DNA from: Clostridiales bacterium
GTDB taxonomy: Bacteria > Bacillota > Clostridia > Oscillospirales > Oscillospiraceae
Assembly (NCBI GenBank): GCA_022786965.1
Contig: JALFXH010000146.1
Location: forward strand, 110,434 to 174,433
Length of the DNA: 64,000 nt
Reading direction: 5' to 3'
Shown here: positions 23,735 to 34,075 of the stretch, piece after piece
Position numbering within the stretch: position 1 is the first letter of the stretch
How the letters are laid out: every line of letters begins with the position of its first letter
The notes under the pieces: model-generated
The model's database searches: none
Seen by the model: only the letters and a program-made list of their open reading frames with translations
What the model was told of the DNA's origin: nothing
Position numbers and translations under genes: made by a program

Positions 23735-24673
23735 TTACAGAAAATCCTTTACTGCTGCCACGATATGCTCCGCCGACAGTCCGAACTGTTTCAGCAGGTC
23801 CGCTGCCGGGCCGGAGTGGCCGAATTCGTCATTGACGCCGATACACTTCACCGGAGTGGGGGACTTTTCGGACAGCAGGCGGCTCACAGCTTCTCCAAGA
23901 CCGCCGATAACGCTGTGTTCCTCGCAGGTGATGACTTTGCCGCACTTCTTCGCGGCGGCAAGGACCAGTTCCTCGTCCAGAGGCTTCACCGTGGCCATGT
24001 TGATGACCATGGGATGGATGCCCTCGGCTTCCAGTGCTTCCGCCGCCTGGATAGCTTCGTAAACCAGCAGGCCGTTGGCGATGATGGCGACATCGCTGCC
24101 GTCTTTCAGCACTTCACCCTTGCCAATTTCAAAGTGGAAGTTTTCCGCATCGTGGAAAACAGGGATTGCCAAACGTCCAAAACGCAGATACACAGGGCCT
24201 TCGTATTCATAAGCGGCCTTCACAGCGGCTTCCGCTTCCACACCGTCCGCAGGGCAGATAACCACCATGCCAGGAATGGAGCGCATGAGGGCAAAGTCCT
24301 CGCAGCACTGGTGGCTGGCACCGTCCTCGCCCACGGAGATGCCGCCGTGGGTGGCGCCGATCTTCACGTTCAGGTGGGGATAGCCAATGGAGTTGCGCAC
24401 CTGCTCAAAGGCACGGCCCGCGGCAAACATGGCGAAGGAGGAAGCGAAGGGCACCAGTCCCGTGGTACTCAATCCCGCGGCCACGCACATCATGTCCGCT
24501 TCCGCGATGCCGCAGTCGTAATGGCGATCTGGGAAGGCTTTCTGGAAGGTCTGGGTCTTGGTGGCATTGGCAAGGTCCGCGTCCAGAACCACGATATCCG
24601 GGTGCTCCGCTCCCAGCTTTGCCAAAGCATTGCCGTAGGCATCCCGGGTGGCGATTTTCTTTACATCTGCCAT
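23735..24673 (-). CDS. transketolase, C-terminal subunit
   Basis: A 312-residue protein covering the pyrimidine-binding and C-terminal domains of transketolase: DADLANATKT, the CGIAEADMMCVAAGL motif with the TPP-activating Glu, GATHGGISVGEDGASHQ and EEHSVIGGLGEAV. It pairs with the N-terminal subunit encoded just upstream (stop TAA and ATG only one base apart). Transketolase moves two-carbon units between pentose phosphates and glycolytic sugars. In this operon it would feed ribose 5-phosphate from nucleosides into central metabolism. Confidence 0.93.
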   Translation of the reverse strand: MADVKKIATRDAYGNALAKLGAEHPDIVVLDADLANATKTQTFQKAFPDRHYDCGIAEADMMCVAAGLSTTGLVPFASSFAMFAAGRAFEQVRNSIGYPHLNVKIGATHGGISVGEDGASHQCCEDFALMRSIPGMVVICPADGVEAEAAVKAAYEYEGPVYLRFGRLAIPVFHDAENFHFEIGKGEVLKDGSDVAIIANGLLVYEAIQAAEALEAEGIHPMVINMATVKPLDEELVLAAAKKCGKVITCEEHSVIGGLGEAVSRLLSEKSPTPVKCIGVNDEFGHSGPAADLLKQFGLSAEHIVAAVKDFL

Positions 24674-24674
24674 C

Positions 24675-25520
24675 TTACTTTCCCTCCAGTTCTGCCAGAG
24701 ATGCGTTCAGCTCACGCATAGCAGCTTCATACTCTGCGTCGTTGGGAGCTTTGCCATGCCAGCCCACCTGATTTTCCATGAAGGACACACCCTTTCCTTT
24801 GGTGGTCTTCATCACAATGGCGGTAGGCTTTCCGCTGGTGACCCGGGCCACATTCATGGCGGCCTCGATTTGGTCGAAGTCATGACCGTCGATGACCTCC
24901 ACATGGAAGCCGAAGGCTCGCAACTTTTCATCAATGGGATAAGGGCTCATGACCTTGGCAACAGGGCCGTCGATCTGCAAACCGTTGTTATCCACAATGA
25001 CACAGAGATTATCCAGCTTGTAATGGGCGGCGAACATACAGGCTTCCCACACCTGACCTTCTTCGATCTCCCCGTCGCCCAGAAGGGTGTAGACCCGGAA
25101 GGACTTCCCTTGGTGCTTTGCCCCCAGTGCCATGCCACAGGCCACGGAAATGCCCTGCCCAAGTGAACCGGTGGACATATCCACGCCGGGGACGGTATTC
25201 ATGTTGGGATGTCCCTGCAGGTAGCTGTCAATGTGCCGCAGGGTGGAGAGATCTTCCACCGGAAAGAAGCCCCGGTTGGCAAGGGCAGCGTACAATCCGG
25301 GGGCGGTATGGCCCTTGGACAGAACGAACCGGTCCCGGTCTTCCCACTTGGGATTGGCGGGTTCGATGTTCATTTCCCTAAAATACAGATAGGTAAACAG
25401 ATCCGCGGCAGACAGACTTCCGCCGGGGTGGCCCGCCCTGGCACCGTGGGTGCCTTCAATCACGCCCATACGCACCTTGCAGGCGGTGATTTTCAGTTGC
25501 TTCTTTTCCTGTTCTGTCAT
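24675..25520 (-). CDS. transketolase, N-terminal subunit
   Basis: A 281-residue protein with the thiamine diphosphate domain: AGHPGGSLSAADL, SKGHTAPGLYAAL, STGSLGQGISVACGMAL and the metal/TPP motif GDGEIEEGQVWEA...IVDNN. Usual length for the N-terminal half of split transketolases. GGGGAAG precedes the ATG. Forms the functional enzyme with the next gene product. Confidence 0.93.
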   Translation of the reverse strand: MTEQEKKQLKITACKVRMGVIEGTHGARAGHPGGSLSAADLFTYLYFREMNIEPANPKWEDRDRFVLSKGHTAPGLYAALANRGFFPVEDLSTLRHIDSYLQGHPNMNTVPGVDMSTGSLGQGISVACGMALGAKHQGKSFRVYTLLGDGEIEEGQVWEACMFAAHYKLDNLCVIVDNNGLQIDGPVAKVMSPYPIDEKLRAFGFHVEVIDGHDFDQIEAAMNVARVTSGKPTAIVMKTTKGKGVSFMENQVGWHGKAPNDAEYEAAMRELNASLAELEGK

Positions 25521-25581
25521 GTTTTTCTTCCCCGCTATTACTTCTAAAAGATTGTCCCTGTTTTAGGCTGTTAAGCTACAC

Positions 25582-26580
25582 TTATTTTCCGTTTGCGGCG
25601 CAACGCTCCATCAAATCGAAGAATCGTTGATTATCCATACGATAAACAACCTGAACGTTAGCCGGCAGCCCAGTAGTTTTCGCGTAATCGACAACTGTTG
25701 CTCCATTCAGGTAATTCCCTCCAATTTCCACATCCACGTGGAGCAGTTCGCTCTGTGTAATCAGAGAAGGATCCACAACTCCGGCAACAGCGCAAGCATC
25801 ATGAATGGGGCAGGTATCTGTCAACCCGAGCCAAGGAAATGCACCATTATGGCGATACATAAAAGTCTTCAGCAACTCCGCAACCATGTGACTGGTTTGG
25901 TTTTTGTGTTCCTCGATTTTCCGAATCACAGATTCGTCAAACAATACCGAATACGTAACGTCATAGCCATACATGATGATAGGGATTCCACTTTCAAACA
26001 CAATTTTCGTAGCTTCCGGATCTACAAAAGTATTAAACTCCATATACTGCCGAGTAAATACAAACTGGCTAGTTCCTCCCATCATGGATATTTTGTCGAT
26101 TTTATCCACAAGATTGGGATAGCAGCGGATCAGCAGAGCAACATTCGTTAATGGACCGAGCGGAATAATCGTTACTTTTTCATCACTTTCGCGCAGTACT
26201 TCCGCCATGGCTTCTACGGCACGAATATCAGTCGGTTCTTTTGGATTGTTTTCGGGAAATTGGAATCCATCAAGGCCTGTCGCGCCATGAGCGCCATTTT
26301 CAATAGAACCCGTGTGACGGCGAAATTCCGCCAGTTTACTGTTTGCGTGATCTTTAGGACGGCAAATAGGCCTGTCACACCCCATGGCCAACGGCACTTC
26401 ATTCGCGCCAATGTAATTCAAAACGTTCAGGGCGTTTTTTGTTACAAGCTCCAATGGCTTATTGCCCGCTACTGTGGTCACCAGTCTGACATCCAATTCC
26501 GGGCTGCAGCAGCCAATCACCAGTGCCATCATGTCATCATGACCGGGATCACAATCGATAATCACAGGAACACGTTTCAT
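25582..26580 (-). CDS. ribonucleoside hydrolase (IunH family) 1
   Basis: A 332-residue nucleoside hydrolase that cleaves the N-glycosidic bond of nucleosides to base and ribose. The calcium-binding signature DCDPGHDD lies at residues 9-16, TVAGN at ~36-40, and the C-terminal HDACAVAGVVDP carries the catalytic His and Asp. GAGGAG precedes the ATG. It is one of two paralogues in tandem that share most motifs; specificity of each is unknown. Confidence 0.93.
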   Translation of the reverse strand: MKRVPVIIDCDPGHDDMMALVIGCCSPELDVRLVTTVAGNKPLELVTKNALNVLNYIGANEVPLAMGCDRPICRPKDHANSKLAEFRRHTGSIENGAHGATGLDGFQFPENNPKEPTDIRAVEAMAEVLRESDEKVTIIPLGPLTNVALLIRCYPNLVDKIDKISMMGGTSQFVFTRQYMEFNTFVDPEATKIVFESGIPIIMYGYDVTYSVLFDESVIRKIEEHKNQTSHMVAELLKTFMYRHNGAFPWLGLTDTCPIHDACAVAGVVDPSLITQSELLHVDVEIGGNYLNGATVVDYAKTTGLPANVQVVYRMDNQRFFDLMERCAANGK

Positions 26581-26598
26581 CGTCCCACACTCCTCTCT

Positions 26599-27627
26599 TT
26601 ACAGGCAGTTGCCTGCGGATTCCACCAGCATATCCAGGAACCGTGGTGTATCCATGTTGTAGACCACCTCTACGTTAGCAGGCAGTCCCAGGCAGCCAGC
26701 ATAGTCACATATGGTAGCGCCGTCAAAATACTGTCCGCTGGTTTCAATATCCACATGCAGCATACGGCTTTCGGTCACCAGAGACGGATCGATTACACCC
26801 GCAACAGCACAGGCATCGTGAATCGGCGTAACATCTTTCAAATGAAGCTGCTTGAGGTTCTTGTTATGGCGCTCCATAAAGAACCGCAGCAGAGCCGCTG
26901 CCATTTTACCTGTTTGATTCCCCAACGCCTCCATGCGGTCGATTGTATCCACGCCGCACAGAACGCGGTATGTTACGTCATAACCGTACATTGTGATAGG
27001 CACTCCACTCTCAAAAACAATTTTCGTTGCTTCTGGATCGACCAAGGTGTTAAACTCCATGAAAGGACGTGTCAAAACGAACTCACTTGTGCCACCCATA
27101 AGAGAGATTCGTTCAATTTTAGGCAACAGATCCGGGAACGCGCGAATAAGCAGGCCCACATTCGTCAACGGACCTGTGGGAATAATGGTCACTTTTTCCT
27201 GACTTTCCCGAAGGACTTTCGCCATCATTTCCACAGCGCGAATAGGCTCGATCTGCTTGGGATTGTTTTCAGGGAACGAAAAACCATCCAAACCAGTAAC
27301 ACCATGCGCCAGTGCACCCGTTATCTTGCTTTGCTCTTTCCGCTGTTCTTCTGTCATCGTTTCCCTGCGCGCAGCTGCCATTCTCTCCATGACTGCCTTA
27401 TGCGTGCGCACAATGGGATCCTGGAAACCTTTGGCGACAGGAACATCTTTCGCGCCAATATAGTTCAATACATTCAGTGCGTTGCGGGTTGTATTTTCAA
27501 TCGTGTTATTGCCAGCCACAGTAGTGACTGCCCGGATATCCAGTTTGTTGCTTCCGTAGGCCAGAACCAACGCCATCATATCGTCATGTCCCGGGTCACA
27601 ATCGATGATTACAGGAATTTTTTTCAC
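26599..27627 (-). CDS. ribonucleoside hydrolase (IunH family) 2
   Basis: A 342-residue paralogue of the downstream gene with DCDPGHDD, TVAGN, PTGPLTNVGLLI and HDACAVAGVIDP. The start is a GTG at 27627 with AAAGGAG upstream. The insert around residues 80-105 (RRETMTEEQRKEQ) differs from the other copy, which may reflect a different substrate preference (inference). Confidence 0.93.
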   Translation of the reverse strand: MKKIPVIIDCDPGHDDMMALVLAYGSNKLDIRAVTTVAGNNTIENTTRNALNVLNYIGAKDVPVAKGFQDPIVRTHKAVMERMAAARRETMTEEQRKEQSKITGALAHGVTGLDGFSFPENNPKQIEPIRAVEMMAKVLRESQEKVTIIPTGPLTNVGLLIRAFPDLLPKIERISLMGGTSEFVLTRPFMEFNTLVDPEATKIVFESGVPITMYGYDVTYRVLCGVDTIDRMEALGNQTGKMAAALLRFFMERHNKNLKQLHLKDVTPIHDACAVAGVIDPSLVTESRMLHVDIETSGQYFDGATICDYAGCLGLPANVEVVYNMDTPRFLDMLVESAGNCL

Positions 27628-27631
27628 AAGT

Positions 27632-28840
27632 TTAATCTCCTTTCTTTTTTTTGCAAACAGGGATATACACTAACGTTCCCAAGACTGCAAGCACGGTGCA
27701 ACACCAGAACATTGCCTGCATACCAATGACTTCCACAAGTTTTCCTGCAACAAAGTCACCCAGGAAGCTGCTGATCGCAAGCTGGCCACTGGTGACCAGC
27801 GTAATCGCAGTAGAGCGATACTCGATAGGCGTTGTATCTCCGACTGCACAGATCATGGACGGCTGGAGAAAACCATATGACAGAGAATTGATAATCTGTA
27901 CCGCAATAATCGCGTTTATCGAACTAACCATAGCCATGCTTGCGATACGTACGATCGTAAACAGGCAGCCCAGTATATACAGCCAGTTATTGGAAATCTT
28001 CTTTTTTCGATACATCCAGCTGTAAATGAGCATACACGGCAACATTCCGATGGTATTCACCGCCATAGCATAACCCGTATGCGCACTTGTTCCACCCATG
28101 TCCGCGATCATGACAGGAGCAAAGGTCAATGCCGCTTTCAGTCCAATATTCACAAGAATTGTACTGACTAAAATCAAAACATACGTCCGGTTCCCCAGCA
28201 GTATTTTAATGGCTTTTGAAACAGAAACATCCGCTTTCTTCTTGGGCTGTTCCGTTAATGTGATACTACCGTCATGGCATTCCACACCGGAAAAGAAAAA
28301 CAGAGACAAGATGGCTATCAGCATCAACACGCCATGGATAGCAAATGCCCATTCAATGCCCCAAGAAGCCAGCAACTCTCCAACAACAAGGCTGGCGATT
28401 GCGCTGAAGAAAGAGCCACATCCCCGGGCTACACCATATATGATATATTTGTTTTTGATCTCAGCCTGATTTGTCAGGCTATCCAGCAATCCCTTGATTG
28501 GATTCTCAAAGCATGCAATAAAGCAGCATCCAATAAACAGAGACAGCGTAGTTCTTGCAAACAGCGGCATCAACGCTACAAGTGGGATAGATGCAGCCAA
28601 GCACAGCAGGATCGTATTACGGATCTTCAATTTGGCATCAGAAATATACCCCCACAGCGGCTGCGCCACTATGTTACAAATCGACATCAGTGTCATGACA
28701 AGGCCTACTTCTGAAGCAGAATAGCCCTTGGCATACAGATAGGTCACAAGGAACGTGCCAAACACGGTCGCGCCTGCCCAGAATCCCGCGTTGGTAGCAG
28801 AAAGAAGAACGCTATCTACTTTTGCTCGAAAATTCTTCAT
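27632..28840 (-). CDS. MFS transporter, nucleoside/sugar type
   Basis: A 402-residue protein with 12 predicted transmembrane helices and the LacY/NupG-like layout (MFS_1-like). Conserved loop AQPLWGYISDAKLKIRN after helix 2 and RGCGSFFSAI in helix 5. It probably imports or exports a nucleoside or sugar. It sits between the ABC permeases and the nucleoside hydrolases in one operon and gives a second uptake route beside the ABC system. Confidence 0.85.
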   Translation of the reverse strand: MKNFRAKVDSVLLSATNAGFWAGATVFGTFLVTYLYAKGYSASEVGLVMTLMSICNIVAQPLWGYISDAKLKIRNTILLCLAASIPLVALMPLFARTTLSLFIGCCFIACFENPIKGLLDSLTNQAEIKNKYIIYGVARGCGSFFSAIASLVVGELLASWGIEWAFAIHGVLMLIAILSLFFFSGVECHDGSITLTEQPKKKADVSVSKAIKILLGNRTYVLILVSTILVNIGLKAALTFAPVMIADMGGTSAHTGYAMAVNTIGMLPCMLIYSWMYRKKKISNNWLYILGCLFTIVRIASMAMVSSINAIIAVQIINSLSYGFLQPSMICAVGDTTPIEYRSTAITLVTSGQLAISSFLGDFVAGKLVEVIGMQAMFWCCTVLAVLGTLVYIPVCKKKKGD

Positions 28841-28860
28841 ATGTTCACTACTTTCCAGCC

Positions 28861-29814
28861 TTAACCGGCTTTGTGTATACTGCTGATAAGCTTCCGCTTT
28901 CTGCTGCTCTCGCCAATGTTCTCACGTGCACTGTTCACAACCATGATCGCTAGCGTGATTGCATAAGGAATAGCCATTACCAATTCAGAGGGAAGCTGCA
29001 GGATCTGGATAGAATTGGAAAGAGCCTGGGCAACGGCAAACAGCAGGGAAGCGAGCATAACAAATACAGGGTTACCATGGCCGATCGCATTCGCGGCAAC
29101 ACCGATAAAGCCGCGGCCACCAGTCATACCTCTGGTAAACCAGGAAACGTAACCCATGGACAGGAACATACCACCCAGGGAAGATACCGCACCCGCGAGC
29201 AAAAGGGATATGATTTTAATCCGGTCCGTATTCTCGCCAACTGATCTTGCTGCGGTCTCATTTTCACCCACCGCGCGCATTTTAAGTCCGAAAGGTGTGC
29301 GGTAAATAAATATGTACAGTAAAATGACCATCAAAAAGCAAACATAAGTAAGCAGATTGTGGCCAGATACAATCGTGCCAAGAACAGGGATATCTTTAAT
29401 GATTGGGATATTGATCGTGGGGAAGGTCAAGCTGGACAACTTAGATGTAGACCCTTTGTCGCCTGCCAGTAGCGCACACAGGAAAACAGAAAATCCATTC
29501 GCGAACAGGTTCATGGCAACGCCCGTCAAATTGGAAGGTGTTTTCATTTTTACATGAAAGAAGGCCAAGAATCCTCCCATTGCGGTACCGGTCAGGAAAC
29601 CGGCAAGGAATCCAAGGAACAGGTTCTGCGTGTAGGCACTGACCAGTGTACCCATCAGGGCGCTCATCAGCATCGTTCCGTCAATCGTAATGTTGACGAC
29701 TCCGCATTTTGTGGATATCATAGCTGCCATGGCAGCAAACAGAATGGGCGTACACGTACGGATCACAACGAATAAAAAGTCAGCGGAAAAAACACTTTTC
29801 AAAAACAGTTCCAT
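28861..29814 (-). CDS. nucleoside ABC transporter permease (BMP type) 2
   Basis: A 317-residue membrane protein of the branched-chain/ribose permease family with ~9 helices. It includes MISTKCGVVNITIDGTML, RAVGENETAARSVGENTDRIK and GGRGFIGVAANAIGHGNP, typical of the second permease of BMP-type nucleoside systems (NupQ-like). Its ATG overlaps the stop of the first permease (TAATG). Confidence 0.9.
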   Translation of the reverse strand: MELFLKSVFSADFLFVVIRTCTPILFAAMAAMISTKCGVVNITIDGTMLMSALMGTLVSAYTQNLFLGFLAGFLTGTAMGGFLAFFHVKMKTPSNLTGVAMNLFANGFSVFLCALLAGDKGSTSKLSSLTFPTINIPIIKDIPVLGTIVSGHNLLTYVCFLMVILLYIFIYRTPFGLKMRAVGENETAARSVGENTDRIKIISLLLAGAVSSLGGMFLSMGYVSWFTRGMTGGRGFIGVAANAIGHGNPVFVMLASLLFAVAQALSNSIQILQLPSELVMAIPYAITLAIMVVNSARENIGESSRKRKLISSIHKAG

Positions 29815-30932
29815 TATGCCTGGCCCTCCTTTCCTTCTGTTTCAAGCTGGCGGCGCAGCCGGGTCTGTTCCTCGATACGCTTTTGCTGACGCTTGTTCAT
29901 CAGCGCCTTGGACGCTATCATCAGGATCATGATGGCCTGGATCGCGGAAATCAGCTCCAACGGAATATTCGTCTTCAGATTAAGAATCTGCGCGCCTGTA
30001 CGGATATATCCTAAGAACAGTGCAGCAAGCGGTACGAAAATCGGATTGTAGTAGGCAAGAGTGGCGACCATAAAGCCATCCCAGCCATAACCCGGCAGTG
30101 TGACCCAGGAATATCTGGGATACTTGCCGAGGATCTCTACAGCGCCACCCATAGCCGCAATACAGCCGCCAAGGAACGCTACCAGCAGGCTGATCTTCGT
30201 AATATTCACACCGGTATACTTGGCAAAGCTCTCATTGGAGCGGATCAGCTGTGCGTCATATCCCCAGCGTGTACGGTTCATAAAGAACCAGGCGACAACA
30301 GCGAGAACGAGGCCCAAAATAAAGCCGATATTCACCGAGGTTTTGGGGATAATCGGATCCAACACCGCTCCGGCGGGGAAGGTGGAGGTTGCAACGCCGG
30401 CAATGTATGTGTAGTCATGCAGGAAATAGTTCAGAACATAAACGCCAATGTACAAAACCACATAGTTAAGCAGAAGAGAAAAGACGAACGAATCACACCG
30501 GAATTTTTTCTTCGCAATAACCGGGATCAGGGAAAGCAGGCCGCCTCCAATGCTCGCCACCAAAATAGCGATAACGGCAAGCAGTTTACTCTCGACAGAA
30601 AGCGTAACGGCAACGGCCGCCGCAAGGAAACCTCCCAAGAACACGGATCCTTCACCTGCCAGGGTCACATCTCCCGCGGCGAACAACATACATGTGGCTA
30701 TACCTGTGAACAACACCGGTGTCGCATTTTCGATAATATTGCCGACATGCCGTACAGAGTCAAATGGAGACAGGAAAAAATATCCGAGAGCCTTCATGGG
30801 ATCATCAGCAATCAAAAACACGACCACTACAATGATCAAAACGGCGATGCCCAGCGCAGCGAGCATTTTCAAAAAATTAAACTCACTTTGAATCCGCTTG
30901 GCGGAAACAAGTTTGGGATTCTTTTTAGGCAT
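29814..30932 (-). CDS. nucleoside ABC transporter permease (BMP type) 1
   Basis: A 372-residue permease with ~10 helices (NupP-like). Cytoplasmic loop motif RWGYDAQLIRSNESFAKYTG and GYGWDGFMVATLAYYNP are typical. The C-terminus has a basic Gln/Arg-rich coiled segment. It overlaps the ATPase gene by 8 bases; GAAGGAG precedes the ATG. Confidence 0.9.
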   Translation of the reverse strand: MPKKNPKLVSAKRIQSEFNFLKMLAALGIAVLIIVVVVFLIADDPMKALGYFFLSPFDSVRHVGNIIENATPVLFTGIATCMLFAAGDVTLAGEGSVFLGGFLAAAVAVTLSVESKLLAVIAILVASIGGGLLSLIPVIAKKKFRCDSFVFSLLLNYVVLYIGVYVLNYFLHDYTYIAGVATSTFPAGAVLDPIIPKTSVNIGFILGLVLAVVAWFFMNRTRWGYDAQLIRSNESFAKYTGVNITKISLLVAFLGGCIAAMGGAVEILGKYPRYSWVTLPGYGWDGFMVATLAYYNPIFVPLAALFLGYIRTGAQILNLKTNIPLELISAIQAIMILMIASKALMNKRQQKRIEEQTRLRRQLETEGKEGQA

Positions 30933-32514
30933 GGCAAACTCCTTCTATCTGTTCCGGCTCCTGCGTTTTGATACCCAGCATATACTGACCCAGTTCGTTC
31001 TCCGTCAGCTCTTTTGTATCCGGGAAATAACCCACGATCTTGCCATCATAAAGAATAATTACAGAGTCGGAAAGCTCCAGTATTTCATTCAGATCAGCAG
31101 AAATCAGCAGTATCGCTGTTCCCTCATCACGCATCTCCAGCAATTTGCGATGGATAAACTTGGTGGCACCGATATCAATGCCTCTGGAAGGCTGGTCTGC
31201 TATGACCAGCGGCACCGGGTTCCGTGTTTTGGGAGACAGTTCCCGCGCCACAACTACTTTTTGCATATTACCGCCGGAAAGCATGGATACCAGCTGTCCC
31301 GAAGAATCGCATTTTACCAAAAAGTCTTTCGAAACCTCATCCGCTACTTTCTGCAGCTTTTTCATCTTCAGCATACCGTGCTTGGCGTAATCTTCGTCAT
31401 CCGTCAAAAACGGAATTACGTTATGCAGGATATCCTGGCTGGCGGAAACACCATACGTCAGACGGTCCTGCGGAATGTACGCCAGCATATTTTTTCGGAC
31501 ATCCCGGATCTTTTTCCCTTTGATGGATTCGCCATTGACACGAACATCTCCGCCATCCAGCGGCATCATACCGGTGAGCATCGCGATAAGCTCAGCCTGT
31601 CCATTGCCTTCCACGCCAGCAATTCCCAGAATCTCGCCCTTCCGGACCGAAAAACTGACATCATCAACGTGCACAGTGCCTTCCGTATCGATATTCAGTG
31701 CCTTCTCCACTTCAAGGACTTTTTCGCCGGGCTTCGCTTCCGTCTTGTTGATCTCGAGGACAGCGTCCCGTCCAACCATCAGACGGGAGATCTCATCTTC
31801 CGTGATGTCTTTCGTACCCTTCTCGGGATCCCCATGGATATCATAAACACCCATGCTCTTGCCGGAGCGCATAATAGTAACACGGTCGCAGATCTCAATA
31901 ACTTCTCTGATCTTGTGAGATATAAATATCAGTACATGACCATTATCTCTCAGGATCCGCAGCTGTTCAAACAGTTTTTCGGTTTCCTGAGGTGTCAAAA
32001 CAGCGGTCGGCTCATCCAGGATCAGGATCTTTGCGCCTCTGTACAAAGCCTTCAGAATCTCAAGCTGCTGCTTCATGCCTACAGACAGATCTTTGACCCG
32101 AGCGTCTGGATTCAAATTAAAATGATACCGTTCAGACATCTCACGGGCAATTTGTTTTGCCTTTGGAAGATCAATCAAAGCTCCTTTTTTAGGAGCACAG
32201 CCCAGGATCAAATTTTCTGTTACCGTAAGGGAGGGGACCAACATAAAATGCTGATGCACCATACCAATTCCCATAGACAACGCCTCGGCAGAATTGCGAA
32301 TATGAACTTCCTCTCCGCGGAGGATAATCTTACCAGACGTCGGCTGCTGCATGCCAAAAAGAATATTCATCAAGGTGCTCTTACCAGCACCATTTTCGCC
32401 CATCAACGCATGAATTTCGCCTTCACGCAAATTGAAATCGACATTATCATTGGCCAGAATACCATTCCCGTAGATTTTGGTAATTCCTTCCATTCTTAAA
32501 ATGTCGCCGCTCAA
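30925..32514 (-). CDS. nucleoside ABC transporter ATPase, two ABC domains
   Basis: A 529-residue tandem ATPase (RbsA/NupO-like). First domain: Walker A GENGAGKST, signature LSVGMKQQLEILKAL, Walker B ILILDEPTA. Second domain: GVEGNGQAELI (degenerate Walker A) and signature LSGGNMQKVVVARE. The TTG start at 32514 follows AAGGTG; no ribosome site precedes the internal ATG. It powers nucleoside uptake together with the two permeases and the BMP lipoprotein. Confidence 0.92.
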   Translation of the reverse strand: MSGDILRMEGITKIYGNGILANDNVDFNLREGEIHALMGENGAGKSTLMNILFGMQQPTSGKIILRGEEVHIRNSAEALSMGIGMVHQHFMLVPSLTVTENLILGCAPKKGALIDLPKAKQIAREMSERYHFNLNPDARVKDLSVGMKQQLEILKALYRGAKILILDEPTAVLTPQETEKLFEQLRILRDNGHVLIFISHKIREVIEICDRVTIMRSGKSMGVYDIHGDPEKGTKDITEDEISRLMVGRDAVLEINKTEAKPGEKVLEVEKALNIDTEGTVHVDDVSFSVRKGEILGIAGVEGNGQAELIAMLTGMMPLDGGDVRVNGESIKGKKIRDVRKNMLAYIPQDRLTYGVSASQDILHNVIPFLTDDEDYAKHGMLKMKKLQKVADEVSKDFLVKCDSSGQLVSMLSGGNMQKVVVARELSPKTRNPVPLVIADQPSRGIDIGATKFIHRKLLEMRDEGTAILLISADLNEILELSDSVIILYDGKIVGYFPDTKELTENELGQYMLGIKTQEPEQIEGVCHA

Positions 32515-32607
32515 AGGGACACCTTCTTTCAGTTAAAAGTTTGCCGGCCAAATGATATTCATTTGGCCGGCAGTTTATATCGTATTATCGAATTGTCAGG
32601 CTATAGC

Positions 32608-33768
32608 TTATTCGGCCTTACCAGCCCACTCCTTGATTTGCGCGATCTCATCTGCCGTTGCGCCAATAGCAGTTCCGATGGTGATCTCGCCATTCGCAAT
32701 TGCTTCCTTTGTATCTTCGATTGTTTTCTGAACATCCTCAGGAACCAGCGTCTTGAAGTTGCCGTCCAAGCACAGGTCTACGCCGCCCTCAGCAATACCC
32801 AACGCTTCCTGTCCCATCTTCAGCTCGCCCGCCGCATACAGGCGGATTGTACGCTCGACCGCAGCATCGATGCACTTACGGGCAGAAGTCAGGATATGCT
32901 CAGTCCAGTCGGGATTGGAAGTCGCGTACAGTGCCTCACGGTCCACATCAACGCCGATGGAATAAATGCCGGCTTCGGCAGCGCCTTCATAAGCGCCTTC
33001 CTGGCTGGGGCCGGATGCGGGATACACAACATCCGCCTTCATACCGGCCTGCGTCAGGCAGATTTCCTTGGCCTTGGCAGAATCCATCCAGTCACCGGTA
33101 AAGGAAATAGCAATGATTCCCTTGGGATTCACAGCTTTTGCGCCTTCCACATAGCCCCACATGAAGTCACAGATATTCGCGTTTTCCATGCCGCCGATAA
33201 ATCCGATGGTACCGGTCTTGGACATGCTCATAGCCAGCATACCGGCCAGGTAAGCGCCTTCATTCTGCAGGAAGTTTGCACAGTACAGGTTATCCCCGTC
33301 ATAGGTGCTGAAATCGAAAGTCGTGTCATACAGGCAGAAGGTAGTCTCGGGATAGTCAGGGCCAACCTGGCGGAAAACGTCTGCCATAGTTCCGGTAGAC
33401 AGGATCATATTATAGCCTTCATCGGCAGTATCCATAACAGCGGCGGTCAGCTTTGCTACATCGTTTGTGCCATCGCCTTCCACGATTTCAATCTGAAGCC
33501 CGTTCTCCGCTTCCAGCTTTTCCAGAACATTGCAAACCATGTCGATAGTGCCGCTGTCACCACGGGGGCCGGTAAAGATGGCAGCTACACGCATATCGCT
33601 CATATCGGAAGCATCACCTGCAGTTTCCTCACTGGACGCCGGCTTTTCCGCCGCAGGAGCGCCTGCGGTTTCCGGGGGATTCGTGGCAGTGGCTTCCTTG
33701 CTGGAGCACCCAGCGAACATCGCAAGAGTCATCACCATAACCAGAAAAATCGCTATCAGTTTCTTCAT
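32608..33768 (-). CDS. BMP-family nucleoside-binding lipoprotein
   Basis: A 386-residue substrate-binding protein. Signal peptide with lipobox (LAMFAGC) and a Ser/Thr/Ala/Glu-rich linker come before the BMP (basic membrane protein) domain, which begins MRVAAIFTGPRGDSG and carries IGFIGGMENANICDFMWGY. The domain binds purine nucleosides in characterised homologues. The ATG at 33768 has AGGAGG upstream. First gene of an eight-gene minus-strand operon that ends with the transketolase subunits. Confidence 0.92.
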   Translation of the reverse strand: MKKLIAIFLVMVMTLAMFAGCSSKEATATNPPETAGAPAAEKPASSEETAGDASDMSDMRVAAIFTGPRGDSGTIDMVCNVLEKLEAENGLQIEIVEGDGTNDVAKLTAAVMDTADEGYNMILSTGTMADVFRQVGPDYPETTFCLYDTTFDFSTYDGDNLYCANFLQNEGAYLAGMLAMSMSKTGTIGFIGGMENANICDFMWGYVEGAKAVNPKGIIAISFTGDWMDSAKAKEICLTQAGMKADVVYPASGPSQEGAYEGAAEAGIYSIGVDVDREALYATSNPDWTEHILTSARKCIDAAVERTIRLYAAGELKMGQEALGIAEGGVDLCLDGNFKTLVPEDVQKTIEDTKEAIANGEITIGTAIGATADEIAQIKEWAGKAE

Positions 33769-33925
33769 GTTTTCTCCTCCTATTTTTTGGGTAGTTCGTG
33801 TTAGAGCACCGTATCTTCGGACAGCAGAACGAAACAGCCGGAATATGCTCCAGTGAAGACAAATGGAAAGGCTTTCGTGTATACTGCACATAACCGGGTG
33901 CATTCAATTATGCACATTCACTAAT

Positions 33926-34075
33926 TGGTAAAACCATTTACCTATCACACTTATATAAATAGCACACCACCCTCCAAATGTCAACATATTTTTCACGAAA
34001 ATTCCAAAATTGCAAAAATTATCCTTGACAATTCAGTGAAAAAGATATAAAGTAAATCATGGTAAAAGTTTATCA
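33926..34075. promoter_or_regulatory. divergent promoters with LacI-type operators
   Basis: Plus: TTGACA (34025-34030)-17-TAAAGT (34048-34053) for the lacI-type gene, followed by TGGTAAAAGTTTATCA (34060-34075). Minus: TTGACA (33979-33984)-17-TATTTA for the operon, followed by TGGTAAAACCATTTACC (33926-33942). Both dyads share the half-site TGGTAAA and sit just downstream of a -10 box, as expected for repression. The rest of 33769-34174 is AT-rich and gene-free. Confidence 0.65.
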